Positions 35,501 to 45,649 of a stretch of 64,000 nucleotides of DNA are shown here, in pieces. This DNA is from Anaeramoeba flamelloides (taxonomy: Eukaryota; Metamonada; Anaeramoebidae), in the NCBI GenBank assembly GCA_027625915.1, contig JANTQA010000047.1:18538001-18602000 (forward strand), read 5' to 3'. The position numbers and the translations under genes are program-made. Each line of letters begins with the position of its first letter. Positions within the stretch are counted from its first letter, which is position 1. The notes beneath the pieces are model-generated. The model worked only from the letters and a program-made list of their open reading frames with translations, was not told where the DNA came from and made no database searches.

Positions 35501-35886
35501 CTCAAAACACATTAGAACAAGACCTTTTAGATTTATATAACGATAACAAATCAAAAGATTTTTCAATAATAGTCACAGAAAAAAAAAAACGCAAACAAAT
35601 TGAAAGACCCGTGAAAGTTCATAAATTAATACTATTTGCCAGATCTGGTCTATTCCGTGAAATGTTCCAAAATATTGACCCAAATATTAATCAAATTCAT
35701 GACTATTCCGAGAAATCAAAAGAAACTATCGAAATTTTAATCAAATATCTTTACACAGAAAATATCTTTTTTAAAAACAAAAAAATTAATAAAAAATTTA
35801 TAAAGGAACTTGAAAATGCACACGATTATTATCAATTAAACCAATTTTCCTTATTACCCCATCTACTAAAAAAGGGTAAAAAATAA
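29589..35886 (+). CDS. RCC1-repeat protein with two BTB/POZ domains, two exons
   Basis: Exons 29589-30063 and 34460-35886 join in phase 1 to give 633 residues. The splice restores the RCC1 motif GSGSNQRNQL. RCC1-type strands include NVYSLGTENGRCQL (about 95-110), KLYGSGSNQRNQL (about 150-163), LYAIGRNFEGQLGLG (from 264), ETYSTGKGIVNGQM and EIYFWTGVEY. A Lys/Glu insert (about 200-260) sits between two blades. A degenerate BTB fold follows at about 420-490 (CHKFLIECRLKCKF ... VQDFLDYIYTDF), then a clearer one at about 524-605 (DFSIIV ... VKVHKLILFARSGLFREMF ... IEILIKYLYTE). BTB domains dimerise and often recruit Cullin-3; RCC1 blades form a beta-propeller for protein docking. The likely role is a substrate adaptor or scaffold. 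The specific partner is unknown. Confidence 0.88.
31430..31700 (-). mobile_element. LINE 3'-end fragment with internal foldback insert
   Basis: On the minus strand it encodes NNIFNIIIKKDTIYLLSL, then FESLLNFLNKNLGIWG. This is clearly homologous to the C-terminus of the LINE at 9163-10790 (NNIYNIINKQDSISLLAL, then FESIIRFLNSSLGI). The terminal GGTAAATAAGAGG hairpin and A-rich tail follow. About 105 bp of foldback sequence (31461-31570) separates the coding end from the hairpin. It is a severely 5'-truncated copy inside an intron. Confidence 0.82.
31461..31570. repeat. Perfect 24-bp palindrome arms plus AGTGCCG repeat (foldback family, copy 5)
   Basis: 31473-31496 and 31507-31530 are exact reverse complements with a 10-bp loop. 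To their right lies CCCTAGGCACTCTACGGCAC, the signature end of the foldback family, followed by a second ACGGCACT unit. It interrupts the LINE 3' end relative to the copy at 9.2 kb. Confidence 0.8.
33285..33640. repeat. Dispersed repeat family 4, copy 1
   Basis: Reverse-complement match to 40255-40605. Shared landmarks are ATTTTGGGTTCTTCATT, AATGAATAGAGAACAATGTA, GGAATCTATTCTTTT and GGAACAGAAATTCCAAAATT. Non-coding and inside the RCC1-BTB intron. Boundaries are approximate. Confidence 0.7.
33500..34395. repeat. Recurrent AATTACGGAACAGAAATTCC-like motif cluster
   Basis: Variants occur at about 33508, 33682, 33712, 34165 and, as an inverted pair, 34368-34390 (ATTCCGTAATAGAAATTACGGAA). Further copies lie at about 38712 and, inverted, about 40350. 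It may be the end sequence of a small element family. Confidence 0.5.
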
Positions 35887-36199
35887 TATTCATTCTTTCT
35901 GATTTTCGAGTTTTTTCGAGAGTTTTTACATTGATTTTTATTTTTTTCTTCAATATTTAATTATATAAACTATTTTTCAAAAATGTTGACTTACCACAAC
36001 CTCTTATTGTAAGAAGTTTTGAAGCGTTTAATTCTATATTCTTATTAATATAAAATTGTCAATTTTTAGATCAAAATTATATTTGATTTTCTTCAGATTT
36101 TTAGTTTTACTTTTTCAAATTTTTGTTGTTTTTTCCTTTTTTAGATCTATATTTTTTTTTTTGTTTTCTATTGATACTAAATCCATTTGCAATTTTTTT
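35887..36199. other. 3' flank of the RCC1-BTB gene
   Basis: T-rich spacer after the stop codon. The 60-codon frame here is Phe-rich low complexity and not supported. Confidence 0.6.
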
Positions 36200-36580
36200 T
36201 TTTTTTTTTTTATTGTAAGATCGAGAGTTACTTGGTAAAAAACGTGTTATTCTACGGTTATTGAAACAGTGAAAAACTATTCTAGACAAATCATATTTAT
36301 TTCTATTGGAATTTTATTTGATCTTCAATTGAAGATACAAATGGACATTGCTGTTAATCTGAAAGGTCAAATCTAAAAATATAAGTTTTTGAATTTTTAA
36401 GTTAATCTATTGATTTATTGTTTTTTTTTCAGAAGGTTATCTACTGTCTTTTGATGTATATTATTCTACTTACTTCTTGTTTTTTTTCTTCAAATGGACA
36501 ATTATAAAAAATAAATGAAATTTGAAAAAAAGGTTGGGGGCATTTGACAGAAACAAATTTTAGTTTTATTTCATCAATTA
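36200..36580. repeat. Dispersed repeat family 2, inverted copy
   Basis: Reverse-complement match to 61530-61800: GATCTTCAATTGAAGAT, TTTTGATGTATATTATTCT, TTCTTCAAATGGACAATTAT, GGGGCATTTGACAGAAACAAA. It extends the family beyond the part preserved at 25.4 kb. No frame. Confidence 0.65.
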
Positions 36581-38139
36581 AGAATCTAAATAGTGAAATA
36601 TTGTTATTTAAATAATTTAATTCATAATATTTATTATGATTTTCATATTATAATTATTCATGAAAATAGTTTTATTTGTTTGAAAATATTAAATAATTTG
36701 AAAAATATTAATAAATCTATTGATATTGTTAATATTTGTGTTATAAATTAAAGATTCAAATAATTAAGATTGTGATATTAATCATTAGTTAAAAATAATT
36801 AAAATTAAAAAGGATTTCTTTAAGTTTTAAGTTTTATTTTACAAGTTTTTAAAAAATTTTTTAGGATTTTTTTTTTTTAATGATTTGTTTTTTTTTATTG
36901 TATTTATTGTGTTCAAAAAAAAAAAAAAAATTGATTAGAACATTTCTTGGAGTCAAAGAATTATTGATAGTTATCAAGTTTGAATAAATATTACTTTTTT
37001 TTTTTGGAATTAAGTTGATTTTTTTAAACAGAGTTATTCCAAAACTTGGTGGTTTTGTTATTAAAGTGGATTTTTAAGGTTATTAATTCTCAAATAATAC
37101 GTTTTATTTCTTCTTTCAAAAGAAAATAATTTATTTAAAATAATTTGAGAATATATTTTATTTTTTATTATTTAGAAACTGAGTGAAATGGTTCAAATTT
37201 TTTGTAATTTTTTAACCAATTTTGGACTATAACTTTTCAGCCAAATTTCGTTTTATAATATTCGTTTCTTGCGGGCTGTAAGTGAAAATTAATATTCCCA
37301 TATTCAAAAAAAAAATATACTCTGGTTTCTTCTTCTTTTTAAAATTTCAAGAAGTAGTAATTTTTTTTTTTATGAATTTGATGATAAATTTAAATGAAGA
37401 TTTTTTAAACTTTATTATCTACTTAAAATAGTTATCATTTCAATTAAACAAATATTCTGATTATAATATAATAAATAAAGGGTTTTATCCTTTTTAATTT
37501 CAACACTATTTCGAGGTCTCTCACGACTTTTAGAACAAACAGTGAATTTTACTACAAATCTATAAATTTCCGATCAAAAAATTTCGATTTAACAACACTT
37601 AGTATAATTCTAGTTTTTTTGATAATTTATATTTACATTATAAATAGGTATTTTCTATATTTTCCATTACAAAATAAGAAAAAATTGAAATAAAGACCCT
37701 TATTATTATTTAATATCTCAAGTTGTTTCAGAAAAGTTTTTTAAAAAATGAAAAGACATTCTTCCTTTTTTTTGAGATATGATTTTATTTTTGCAAATTT
37801 TTTTTGATTTTTGTTTCATATTTTATTTTGGATAATATTGTTTCAGAATTTATTTAATACAATAGAATTGAAGTAATTTCTATTCAAAAATACATTTTTT
37901 TAATATATATAAATCCGATTCCAAAAATTGGGAAACACACAAAATCAAAAATATTGTAAAAAAAAAACCTTGATTTATGTTATTTTTCCAAAAGTGGTAT
38001 AAATCCACATGCAAGTTACTTATTATTAATATTTTTATAAGTAATCATGTTTATCCAAAAAAAAAAAAAAAATATAAAAAGTAAAAATAAAAAAATCAGT
38101 GAGTCCAAAATAATGAAACGAGGAGAACAAAGAACTTGT
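36581..38139. other. Intergenic, no gene seen
   Basis: A+T-rich spacer; only homopolymers and short palindromes. Confidence 0.6.
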
Positions 38140-38330
38140 ATTAGTAAATTTGTTGAAATTTCAACAACAACAATTGTTGATCTATCAAATGAGAAGATAT
38201 CATGAACTATTGTGTGTGATATTTCAATTTAAAAAAATCAACAATAACCTTCTATCAACCATTGAAAAAAAATTCCAGATCTAAGGTAACATTTTATGAA
38301 CTGTAAAAAATGAAATAATAACAAAACAAA
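38140..38330. repeat. Dispersed repeat family 5, copy 1
   Basis: Direct match to about 61040-61210: GAAATTTCAACAACAACAAT, then GATCTATCAAATG, AGATATCATGAACTA and AACATTTTATGAACTGT-like blocks. Non-coding, diverged. Confidence 0.5.
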
Positions 38331-38720
38331 AAAGACATAAAATAAAATAGTTTGTAAAATCAAAATTATTTTTAAATTGAATGTAAAGTGTAGTATTATT
38401 ATTATTTCAGTTTTAAACTTAGTCTATCATTTTTCACAAAGATTTTTTTTTGTATTATATATATATCTAAAAAATAAATTCCAAAAATTGGTACAAAATA
38501 ATTTAAAAGTCATAATACCAATTAGAAAATTCAAAAAATAGATTACCTTCTGAGAAGATATATATTTTAATAAAAAAGAGTTCTAAGATATAAGAAAAAA
38601 GTTTTTGATTAGTTCACAAAGAAGATAAACCATTATTTGTATCATCATATCCCTTAAAAAGAATGCTTAGTGAAATCTAAAAATTCTATAAAAATTGATG
38701 TGTTTAAATAAATTATGATA

Positions 38721-38916
38721 CAGAAAGTTCCACTTTTAAGGCACAAACTTGCAAAGAAATTTAAGACACAATAAAAATCTCAAATGAAAGCACAAAATTC
38801 AAATTCAAGTAAAAACAAATTGTAAAAAAAAAATTCCAAATTTTGTGCCTTAATTTGTGATTTTTTTGTACCTTAAATTTCGTTGAAAGTTTGTACCTTA
38901 AAAGTGGAACTGACTG
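38721..38916. mobile_element. 196-bp Tc1/mariner-like MITE
   Basis: Ends CAGAAAGTTCCACTTTTAAG and the inverse of CAGTCAGTTCCACTTTTAAG, each flanked by TA. The arms continue as repeated AAGGCACAAA/TAAGACACAA units, meeting at a core of tandem-like TTAAGGCACA blocks. The TA target and the CAG ends fit a Tc1/mariner-derived MITE. A related, left-truncated copy lies at 59410-59561. No coding capacity. Confidence 0.8.
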
Positions 38917-40254
38917 TATTAATTCAGGATAATAAGCCATAATTGAAATTATGAATGTTAAAATTGTTCTTTTTATGTTTAATTTCAATTTTTTTAAATT
39001 TAAATATTTTTTTTTGTTTGATTTTTCTTTTCCTTTAGGGGGTACATTATTCAATTATTGTATCCCACCATCTATCTGAACTTAAATTATTCAAATCACA
39101 TCTTTAACCAAATACCTTAATATTTTAATAAATATAAAAGTGAAAAATATCCATAATATAAAATATTTACATACCAATTAAACCAAGGAAATCAGATAAA
39201 TGAAAAAAATTGATCTAAGAAATAATAATAATAATTAGATATTTTTTTGATCTTATCTGTAACATTTGATACACTTACTTCTTCTTTACTCCATTTTTAT
39301 TTTTAATTTTGAATGGAAAAACTTTTTTTTTTTGGAAAATTTTTGATTAAGAAATTACTTTTTTTTTCTAAAGAATTTTCAAAATAAATTATAAATTCTT
39401 ATTTTCATTTAATTCATCTAATTCAAGTTTTGGTTCAGAAAATCAGATATTATTTTGAATTCCTTTTCAGTAATATCAAGATTTGTTGGACGTCATTGTT
39501 TGATTATATATAATTATTTATTTTCCCCATTAAATCCAAAACCCAAAAATAAAATATAAATAAAATTTCATTTTTTTTTCTAATTTATCTTTTTCTTTGG
39601 GGTTGGATCTTTTATAGTTGTTTTTTATTCCGAGTATTCAACCCCTTTATTATTTAATCTTTGAAAGGGATTTGTTTTTTTTTTTTTTTTTGTTTGATAA
39701 AAATATTTGAAAAAAGAATTTTAAAAGCAAATTTGTTAAAAAGAATTTTGTAAAATAATAATAAATAGTAATGGGGCGAGAAATTCAAGGAAATAAATTT
39801 GTTGGATTTATCTAAATTAAGAAGATAATGAAAAAACATATTTATAAAAATTTACTTTTATGAGAATTTTTTTTTTTCATTTCTTGATTTCAAAAAATTT
39901 ATCTCAAAGGTGATCTTTCTTTTAGGTCTTCTAAAAGAAAATCATTGTTTCAAATGCACACTTTTTTGGGTCTTTTTTTTTGGTTTCCACTTGGATGAAT
40001 TTTGTTCATTCATATAAAAACATTTCAAGATCCAAAATTATATTTAATAAAACTCAAAATTTAATCAAAAAAATGTTCAAAAAATTGAAATATTAAAAAT
40101 TCAACTCTGAATTACTTTGGGGCCTTTTCACAAAGAGAGTATCTGAATTGTATTTTTGTTTCAAAATTTTAATTATCAAAGGCACTCAAAAAATATTTTT
40201 TCAGTAATGTTAACACAATTAAAATTTTGCAAAATGATAAAATGCCCTTACTTC
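38917..40254. other. Intergenic, no gene seen
   Basis: A+T-rich spacer. The 61-codon minus-strand frame at 39654-39839 and others are unsupported. Confidence 0.6.
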
Positions 40255-40605
40255 ATGAAAAAATCATCTATTTTGGAATGTTTATTTCTTAATTCATATC
40301 CAACAAATGAAATACTTCAAAAGACATTGATCTTGAAAATTTGAACAAAAAAATCAATTTTGGAATTTCTGTTCCGTCTTTCATTTAAAACCAAGAGATT
40401 ATGGAAAAATGCTAAATGATAAATATTTTTATATTCAGATTTTTTTTTTTTTGGTAAGAGAATAGATTTCAGGGAAATTGAAATGTACATTGTTCTCTAT
40501 TCATTTGCTTGTACTTTTTTCAACGTGTATTATTTCTTGGGTTCAATGAAGAACCCAAAATCAGAGTAATAAAGAAGGAAAAAAAAAAATAAGAAATCGG
40601 TTTAA
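40255..40605. repeat. Dispersed repeat family 4, copy 2
   Basis: Inverted relative to 33285-33640. Contains a TGGGTTCAATGAAGAACCCA hairpin. It ends about 220 bp before the SLX4-like start codon, so it forms part of that gene's upstream region. Confidence 0.7.
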
Positions 40606-40827
40606 AGATTCTCTCATTAATTTTCCAAAGAAAGAGGTAATTTTTTGAACATATAATTTTTTTTTGTTGATGTGTTTAACTGTGAATCAATTTTGGAGAA
40701 GATCAGTACTGTAAAAACTTTGTAAGGAAACAATATAAAAAAAAAAAATTATCTGAATTTTTTATTTTTTTATTTTTTTTCCACAAAAATTTTTTTTTGT
40801 GTGCACAAACAAAGTCTTTTGTTGTTA

Positions 40828-43080
40828 ATGAATCAACCTCACAACACGAAGAGAAAGGTAAACTTTTGTGAAAAGTGCAAACAAGATCTTTCTAAATTAA
40901 GCTTATTGAAGAGGAATTTGCATCGTGATGTCTGCGACAATTTTTTTATTGCACAAAAAAAGAAGAAGTCAAAAAACAATCCAAAAAAGCAACGAAGAAG
41001 AAAAAAATCCAATTTAACTTTCCGTCCTTTGTCGTTTGTTAGTATTCCAAACTCACCCCCTAAGAGTGTACCGAAGAAGTTTCATAAGTCTCTTAATAAA
41101 AAAGAAAAAAAAAAACAAAAACAATTATCCTACTCAAAAAATCAGGAAAATAGCCAAAATCATGAAAAGGAAGATCTTTTGCTTGTTAATTATCGAAAAA
41201 GGAAAATTTCTAAGGCTAACAATCCTTTAATACCCTGTAATTTGGAAGAACAACAAATGATTGAAAAAAGAAAAATCAACAGAAAACAAAGATCAGAACA
41301 AAAACAAAAACAAAAAGAAAAAGAGAAAGAACAAGAAAAAGAGAAACCAAAAGAAAAAGAAAAAGAGAAAGAGAAAGAACAAGAAAAAGAGAAATTAAAA
41401 GAAAAACAAAAAGAAAAAGAAAAATCAGAAGAAAAACAAAAACAACAAGAAGAAACAGAAAGGGTACATAGAAAGAGAAAAAGAAAAAGAAAACAAAAAT
41501 CAGAAGAAAAACAAAAACAAAAACAAAAAGTGAAAGTGAAAGAACAAGAAAAAGAAAAAGAAAAAGAAAAAGAAAAAGAAAAAGAGAAAGTGAAACAACA
41601 AGAGCAAAAAAAAGAACTAACCAAACAAAAAAAATTCACAAATGAAAAGGATAATTCACAAACAATTCTTCAACAAGAAGAAGAGATAATTCAAAAACAA
41701 AAAGGAAAAATGTTTGTGATCAAAAAAATGAAACAGAAAAATCAAAAAAGAGAATCGTTTAGAATAAATTATATCCCAAAAGAAACAGGCAGCACAGACA
41801 GAAACAAAAAAGTTGAAAACAAGCGAAAAGATAAAATCACTAAAATAAAGAAAAAAGAAAAATATCAAAGTCAGCATATTGAAGAAAAAAAAACTAAAAC
41901 TGAAATACAAGAAGAAAAAAAAGAAATCGAAAAAGACAAAGAAACAGAAAAAGAAATACTAAAAACAAAAGAAAAAGAAACAAAAAAAGAAAAAGAAAAA
42001 GAATTTGAACAAGAAATCGAAAACAAAAAAAACGATCAAAATACAACTTTCGTTATATTCGAAAATACAGCTAAACAATTAGAAAATCAAAATCAAAAAG
42101 AAAATGAACAAGAAGAAAAAAAAGAAAACGAACATCAACATTATGAATATCAAGAAGAGTTGGATGGTTTCCAGCAAATCAGTGAAATAGAACTGAATGG
42201 AGTAGACGAACCCAAGATGATTAACTTTGATAAACCAGAAAAAACCAAACAAACGAAAAAAAAAAGAACAAAAAAACTATTGATCAAAAAAGAGGCTAAT
42301 GTTGATCACAAAAATAATTTTCAAATTAGAGATGATTACAACCAAACAAAAACAAAACCCAAACCAAAATCAAAACCAAAACCAAAAACAAAAACAAAAA
42401 CAAAAACAAAAACAAAAAAAGAGTCTGCTGTTTTGAAAAAAAAAAGATTAAATAATTCAACAAGCCTTTTGTTATTTGATAAGGAAATTCATCAAATACG
42501 CGAAAATTCTAAAATTCTTATTCGAAATTTACAATCAAAAATCAAAAGGGAAATCGAAGAAACAAAAATAAAGTATAACAGAAAAGAATTTGAATTAAAT
42601 GCGAAAATCCAAATCGCATTTTCCTGCTGTCCACAAACAAATAAAGAATACTCATTTGAGAATTCTGATTATGGGGAAGACTATAATATTACTGAGAGTT
42701 GCAAACTTATCAAATCAAAAAGCAAGCAGCACAATAAAGTCAAAAGTGTTCAGTTAAATTCCTACTCTATTCCTTATGAAGAAGAAAAAAATATTCCTTT
42801 TACACATACGATCAGAAGGAATAATATTAATAAACAGACAAATAAAAAAAACAGGATTCCTCAAACAAAAAGACAAGAGAATGAAAAATACCAAAATCTA
42901 AGTCTAAAAGAAATTAACAATTTTATTTCAAAACCAAAGATATACAACCAAATCCTAAATATGAAGGAAATAAATGTTTCTTCCCTCGAAAAATTTTTAA
43001 ACTTATATCAATTCACATGTAGTAAAATGATATTAAAAAGGGTAGTCAATGGTGAATTTTATCATACGAATGAAAAATAA
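40828..43080 (+). CDS. Probable SLX4-like structure-specific endonuclease scaffold
   Basis: A single-exon frame of 750 residues from the first ATG at 40828 (the frame is open a little further upstream, from GTG). Two ends look folded. Residues 14-36 are a C2HC finger, FCEKCKQDLSKLSLLKRNLH followed by RDVC (C14, C17, H32, C36), like the ubiquitin-binding-type finger of SLX4 proteins. Residues about 685-746 read INNFISKPKIYNQILNMKEI, then a helix pair with TCSKMILKRVV. This matches the spacing of the SLX4 C-terminal domain that binds SLX1 (P-x-IY-x-x-IL-x-x-x-x-I, then SK). Everything between is Lys/Glu/Gln low complexity (155-440) and a Lys-Pro/Lys-Thr run (about 509-530). SLX4 activates the SLX1 nuclease on branched DNA in repair and recombination. 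The assignment is by motif only and needs a profile search. Confidence 0.6.
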   Translation: MNQPHNTKRKVNFCEKCKQDLSKLSLLKRNLHRDVCDNFFIAQKKKKSKNNPKKQRRRKKSNLTFRPLSFVSIPNSPPKSVPKKFHKSLNKKEKKKQKQLSYSKNQENSQNHEKEDLLLVNYRKRKISKANNPLIPCNLEEQQMIEKRKINRKQRSEQKQKQKEKEKEQEKEKPKEKEKEKEKEQEKEKLKEKQKEKEKSEEKQKQQEETERVHRKRKRKRKQKSEEKQKQKQKVKVKEQEKEKEKEKEKEKEKVKQQEQKKELTKQKKFTNEKDNSQTILQQEEEIIQKQKGKMFVIKKMKQKNQKRESFRINYIPKETGSTDRNKKVENKRKDKITKIKKKEKYQSQHIEEKKTKTEIQEEKKEIEKDKETEKEILKTKEKETKKEKEKEFEQEIENKKNDQNTTFVIFENTAKQLENQNQKENEQEEKKENEHQHYEYQEELDGFQQISEIELNGVDEPKMINFDKPEKTKQTKKKRTKKLLIKKEANVDHKNNFQIRDDYNQTKTKPKPKSKPKPKTKTKTKTKTKKESAVLKKKRLNNSTSLLLFDKEIHQIRENSKILIRNLQSKIKREIEETKIKYNRKEFELNAKIQIAFSCCPQTNKEYSFENSDYGEDYNITESCKLIKSKSKQHNKVKSVQLNSYSIPYEEEKNIPFTHTIRRNNINKQTNKKNRIPQTKRQENEKYQNLSLKEINNFISKPKIYNQILNMKEINVSSLEKFLNLYQFTCSKMILKRVVNGEFYHTNEK

Positions 43081-43282
43081 TTTCGAACAAGAATTTATAT
43101 TCAAATAGATCAATAAAATATTTATTACAAATTAATTTGCTGTAGAAATAGTAATTTTAAGAGTTTTTTGGCCCCTTTTGAAATTGTGTTTCTTAAAAGA
43201 CTTGTGAAATAAATAAACATCTAAACATATAAATAGTACATTTTTGTGATTAGTCAATTTTTTTTACTCGGAAATATTTTAC
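43081..43282. other. 3' flank of the SLX4-like gene
   Basis: A+T-rich, no feature recognised. Confidence 0.6.
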
Positions 43283-43600
43283 ATACTGATAAATGCAAAT
43301 AAATTTCAAAAAATTTTTAGTTCGATTTCCATTTTTGTAAATATTACAAACTATACTGATAAACCCAAACAATTATTTGAAAAATTTTTGCTTCATTTTT
43401 CATTTTTGAAAATTGTTTTAGCTTGGCTTTTGAATAATGCATTTTATTTGTTTAAATGTTAACAAAAAATTAGTTGGCCCTTCAAAAAATTCTTTGTACT
43501 GAACTGTTTTAAAAGTATAGTTTGTAATATTTACAAAAATGGAAATTGAACTAAAACAGTTTTTTTAACTCTGTTTAATTTATCAGTATTTCAAACTTTG
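43283..43600. repeat. Palindromic repeat, family 3, copy 2
   Basis: The left part 43283-43365 (ACTGATAAATGC ... TTTTTAGTTCGATTTCCATT, TTTGTAAATATTACAAACTA) is the reverse complement of 43515-43600. The right half also aligns directly with 28780-29065. A foldback or MITE-like element without coding capacity. Confidence 0.65.
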
Positions 43601-44228
43601 TAGATATTTTTTTTTTATTTCTTAAATTCGTTATATTGTTTGATTACAAGTACAAAAACTAAGAGGTTTGTTAATAGAGTAGTATAATATATTTTTTTCT
43701 GTTAAAATAATATGTTTCCAAATTCTGACAAATTTTTTATTTAACAAGAAAGAATTTGTTTAATTCAGAATTTATTGACAAATAAATTAAAAAAAAAATA
43801 GATCCATCAAATTTTAGATATTATATATTTTAAACTTTTTCTAAATTCCTCTTTTTAATTTGCTTTAATTTTTCCTATTTTTGTTTTTAGAGGTGTTTCT
43901 GGAATTTAAAAGGTGTAAAAAATCATTCTAAGATAATGTAAACATGTTCTGATTATATTCCAATCAAATCAAACTGGACTTATGAAACTGAAGTATATGA
44001 AATCAACTGAAGCAATTTGAAATCTACTGAACTGGAGCAAATCAGTATTTCTATACAATCTATCTAGTTGGTACTTGGGTTGGATTTTTGCGAAAATCGG
44101 ATTGTGGAGACTAACAAAAAAAAAAAAAAACTTATAATAAAATGAAAATAAAAATAAAAAAAACAAAAAACAAGCAAAGGAACTGGAAAAAACATTATGA
44201 AAATCAATTATTTTGTCTAAAAAAACAT

Positions 44229-44276
<48 letters not shown>

Positions 44277-44671
44277 ATGACCTAATATAAAGTTTTTAAT
44301 TTAAAACTTAAACAATTAACCTTTTTAATTTGATCTATTGTTGTTCAAATCTTTAGATCTCTTTCTTAAAATGAATGATGATGATTATCCAGTAATTTTT
44401 GATATAAAATGAAACAGTCATCATATTCATTCAAAACTTGGGATACAAAAAAACATTCTATAATAAAACTAAATTTTTATTTTTTATTTTTATTATTATT
44501 ATTTTTAATCTCTTTCATTTCTTTCTCTTTCTCTTTTTATTATATTTCTTTGTAAAAATAAAAAAAAATTCATTTATTAGAGAAAATGGTTTCATATTAA
44601 TCATAAGCTTGTATAGGTTAAAGCTAGAATAAAAAATCAAAAAAAAAAAAAAAAACAGAGTTTCAGGAAGT
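43601..44671. other. Intergenic with AT/GT microsatellite
   Basis: A+T-rich spacer with a long (TA)n(TG)n tract at 44230-44277. Small frames (43969-44166, 44438-44632) are low complexity and unsupported. Confidence 0.6.
44230..44277. repeat. (AT)n(GT)n microsatellite
   Basis: About 17 AT dinucleotides pass into about six GT dinucleotides. Non-coding. Confidence 0.95.
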
Positions 44672-45123
44672 TTTGTCAAGTGTCATAGAGCTTTTCTTGA
44701 TTTTTTGTTTGAATATATAAAATTAATAAATTTTACAGATATATAAGAAAAACTAAAAAAAAAAAATGCTGTTAGCTTTTCAAAAATTTAAAAATTTTTA
44801 GAAAGAATTTTGTATTAAAATTTATTTCATAAAAAAAAAACGTGGCTAACTTTTCCAGAATTAAATAGAAAAGAGTAAAGTTAAATATTTTATTCAATTA
44901 TTTTGAATTCTGATGAATTTAGGCACTTGGTCACACTTTTCCTTAGTTTTTTTACAGAATTCGAAAGAATTAAGTAAAATATTTGATTTTCCTGAATTCT
45001 TTTAACTTTTAGAAAACTATTATTAACTTTTTTTTTTTTAGTTTGAGAAATAAAAAGAAATTTTCAAAAATTTTCTATTTATTTCCCAAATTATAAAAAA
45101 AAGATACGGCACTTGACAACACT
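44672..45123. repeat. GTCAAGTGCC foldback family, copy 3
   Basis: The left end TTGTCAAGTGTCATAGAGC and right end ACGGCACTTGACAAC are inverted relative to each other. The interior has two opposed CAGAATT(C/A)-AGAATTAA-type blocks like those of copy 2, with AAATTTTCTATTTATTTC hairpins. No frame. Confidence 0.72.
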
Positions 45124-45178
45124 CCTTAAAAACATTTAAATATTTTACAAATAAATAACACCATAAATAAGCAATTGT

Positions 45179-45484
45179 GTCGTCAAGTGCTGTAGAGTGT
45201 CTAGTACTTCTTGGGTTTTCCTGTTTTTTTGTGAAGTGTTCTAGGTTTTTTTGAGGTTTTATATTTTATTTGTGAAGTTTTGTAGGTTTTTTTAGTTTTC
45301 AATTTTATTAGTGAAGTGTTCTAGGTTTTTTTTTACTTTTTGAAATAAACAGAAAATTTTAATAAATTTTCGGTTGGTTTCGAAAAGTAAAAAAAATCTC
45401 AAGAAAGTCTATTGATTTTCCAAATAAAAAAAAAACTCAAAAAAACCTAACTGAAAACAAGCGGGGTTAATAAACCCTCCCTTA

Positions 45485-45517
<33 letters not shown>
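45179..45517. repeat. GTCAAGTGCC foldback family, copy 4, ending in a LINE-like tail
   Basis: The left end GTCGTCAAGTGCTGTAGAGT is followed by AAGTGTTCTAGGTTTTTTT units and a central inverted repeat (AAATAAACAGAAAATTTT against its inverse). The right end, AACAAGCGGGGTTAATAAAC then CCTCCCTTAAATAAT, is the hairpin that terminates the LINE copies, followed by an (AAT)n tract at about 45486-45517. Confidence 0.7.
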
Positions 45518-45518
<1 letters not shown>

Positions 45519-45649
45519 CTATTTTTTTTTTAGTATTTATACACCAACAATGAAAGATCTGAAAATATTGAATCGCTATTTGATATGATCTTTTTAAAAG
45601 TGTGAAAATTAATTATTTTTTTGTTTTTCTTTCTGTAGAAGTTTAAGGC
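45518..45649. other. Short spacer
   Basis: A+T-rich, no feature seen. Confidence 0.5.

Noticed and set aside
41190-41639. Ser/Phe/Cys-rich minus-strand frame
   Set aside because: Antisense of the KE region of the SLX4-like gene.
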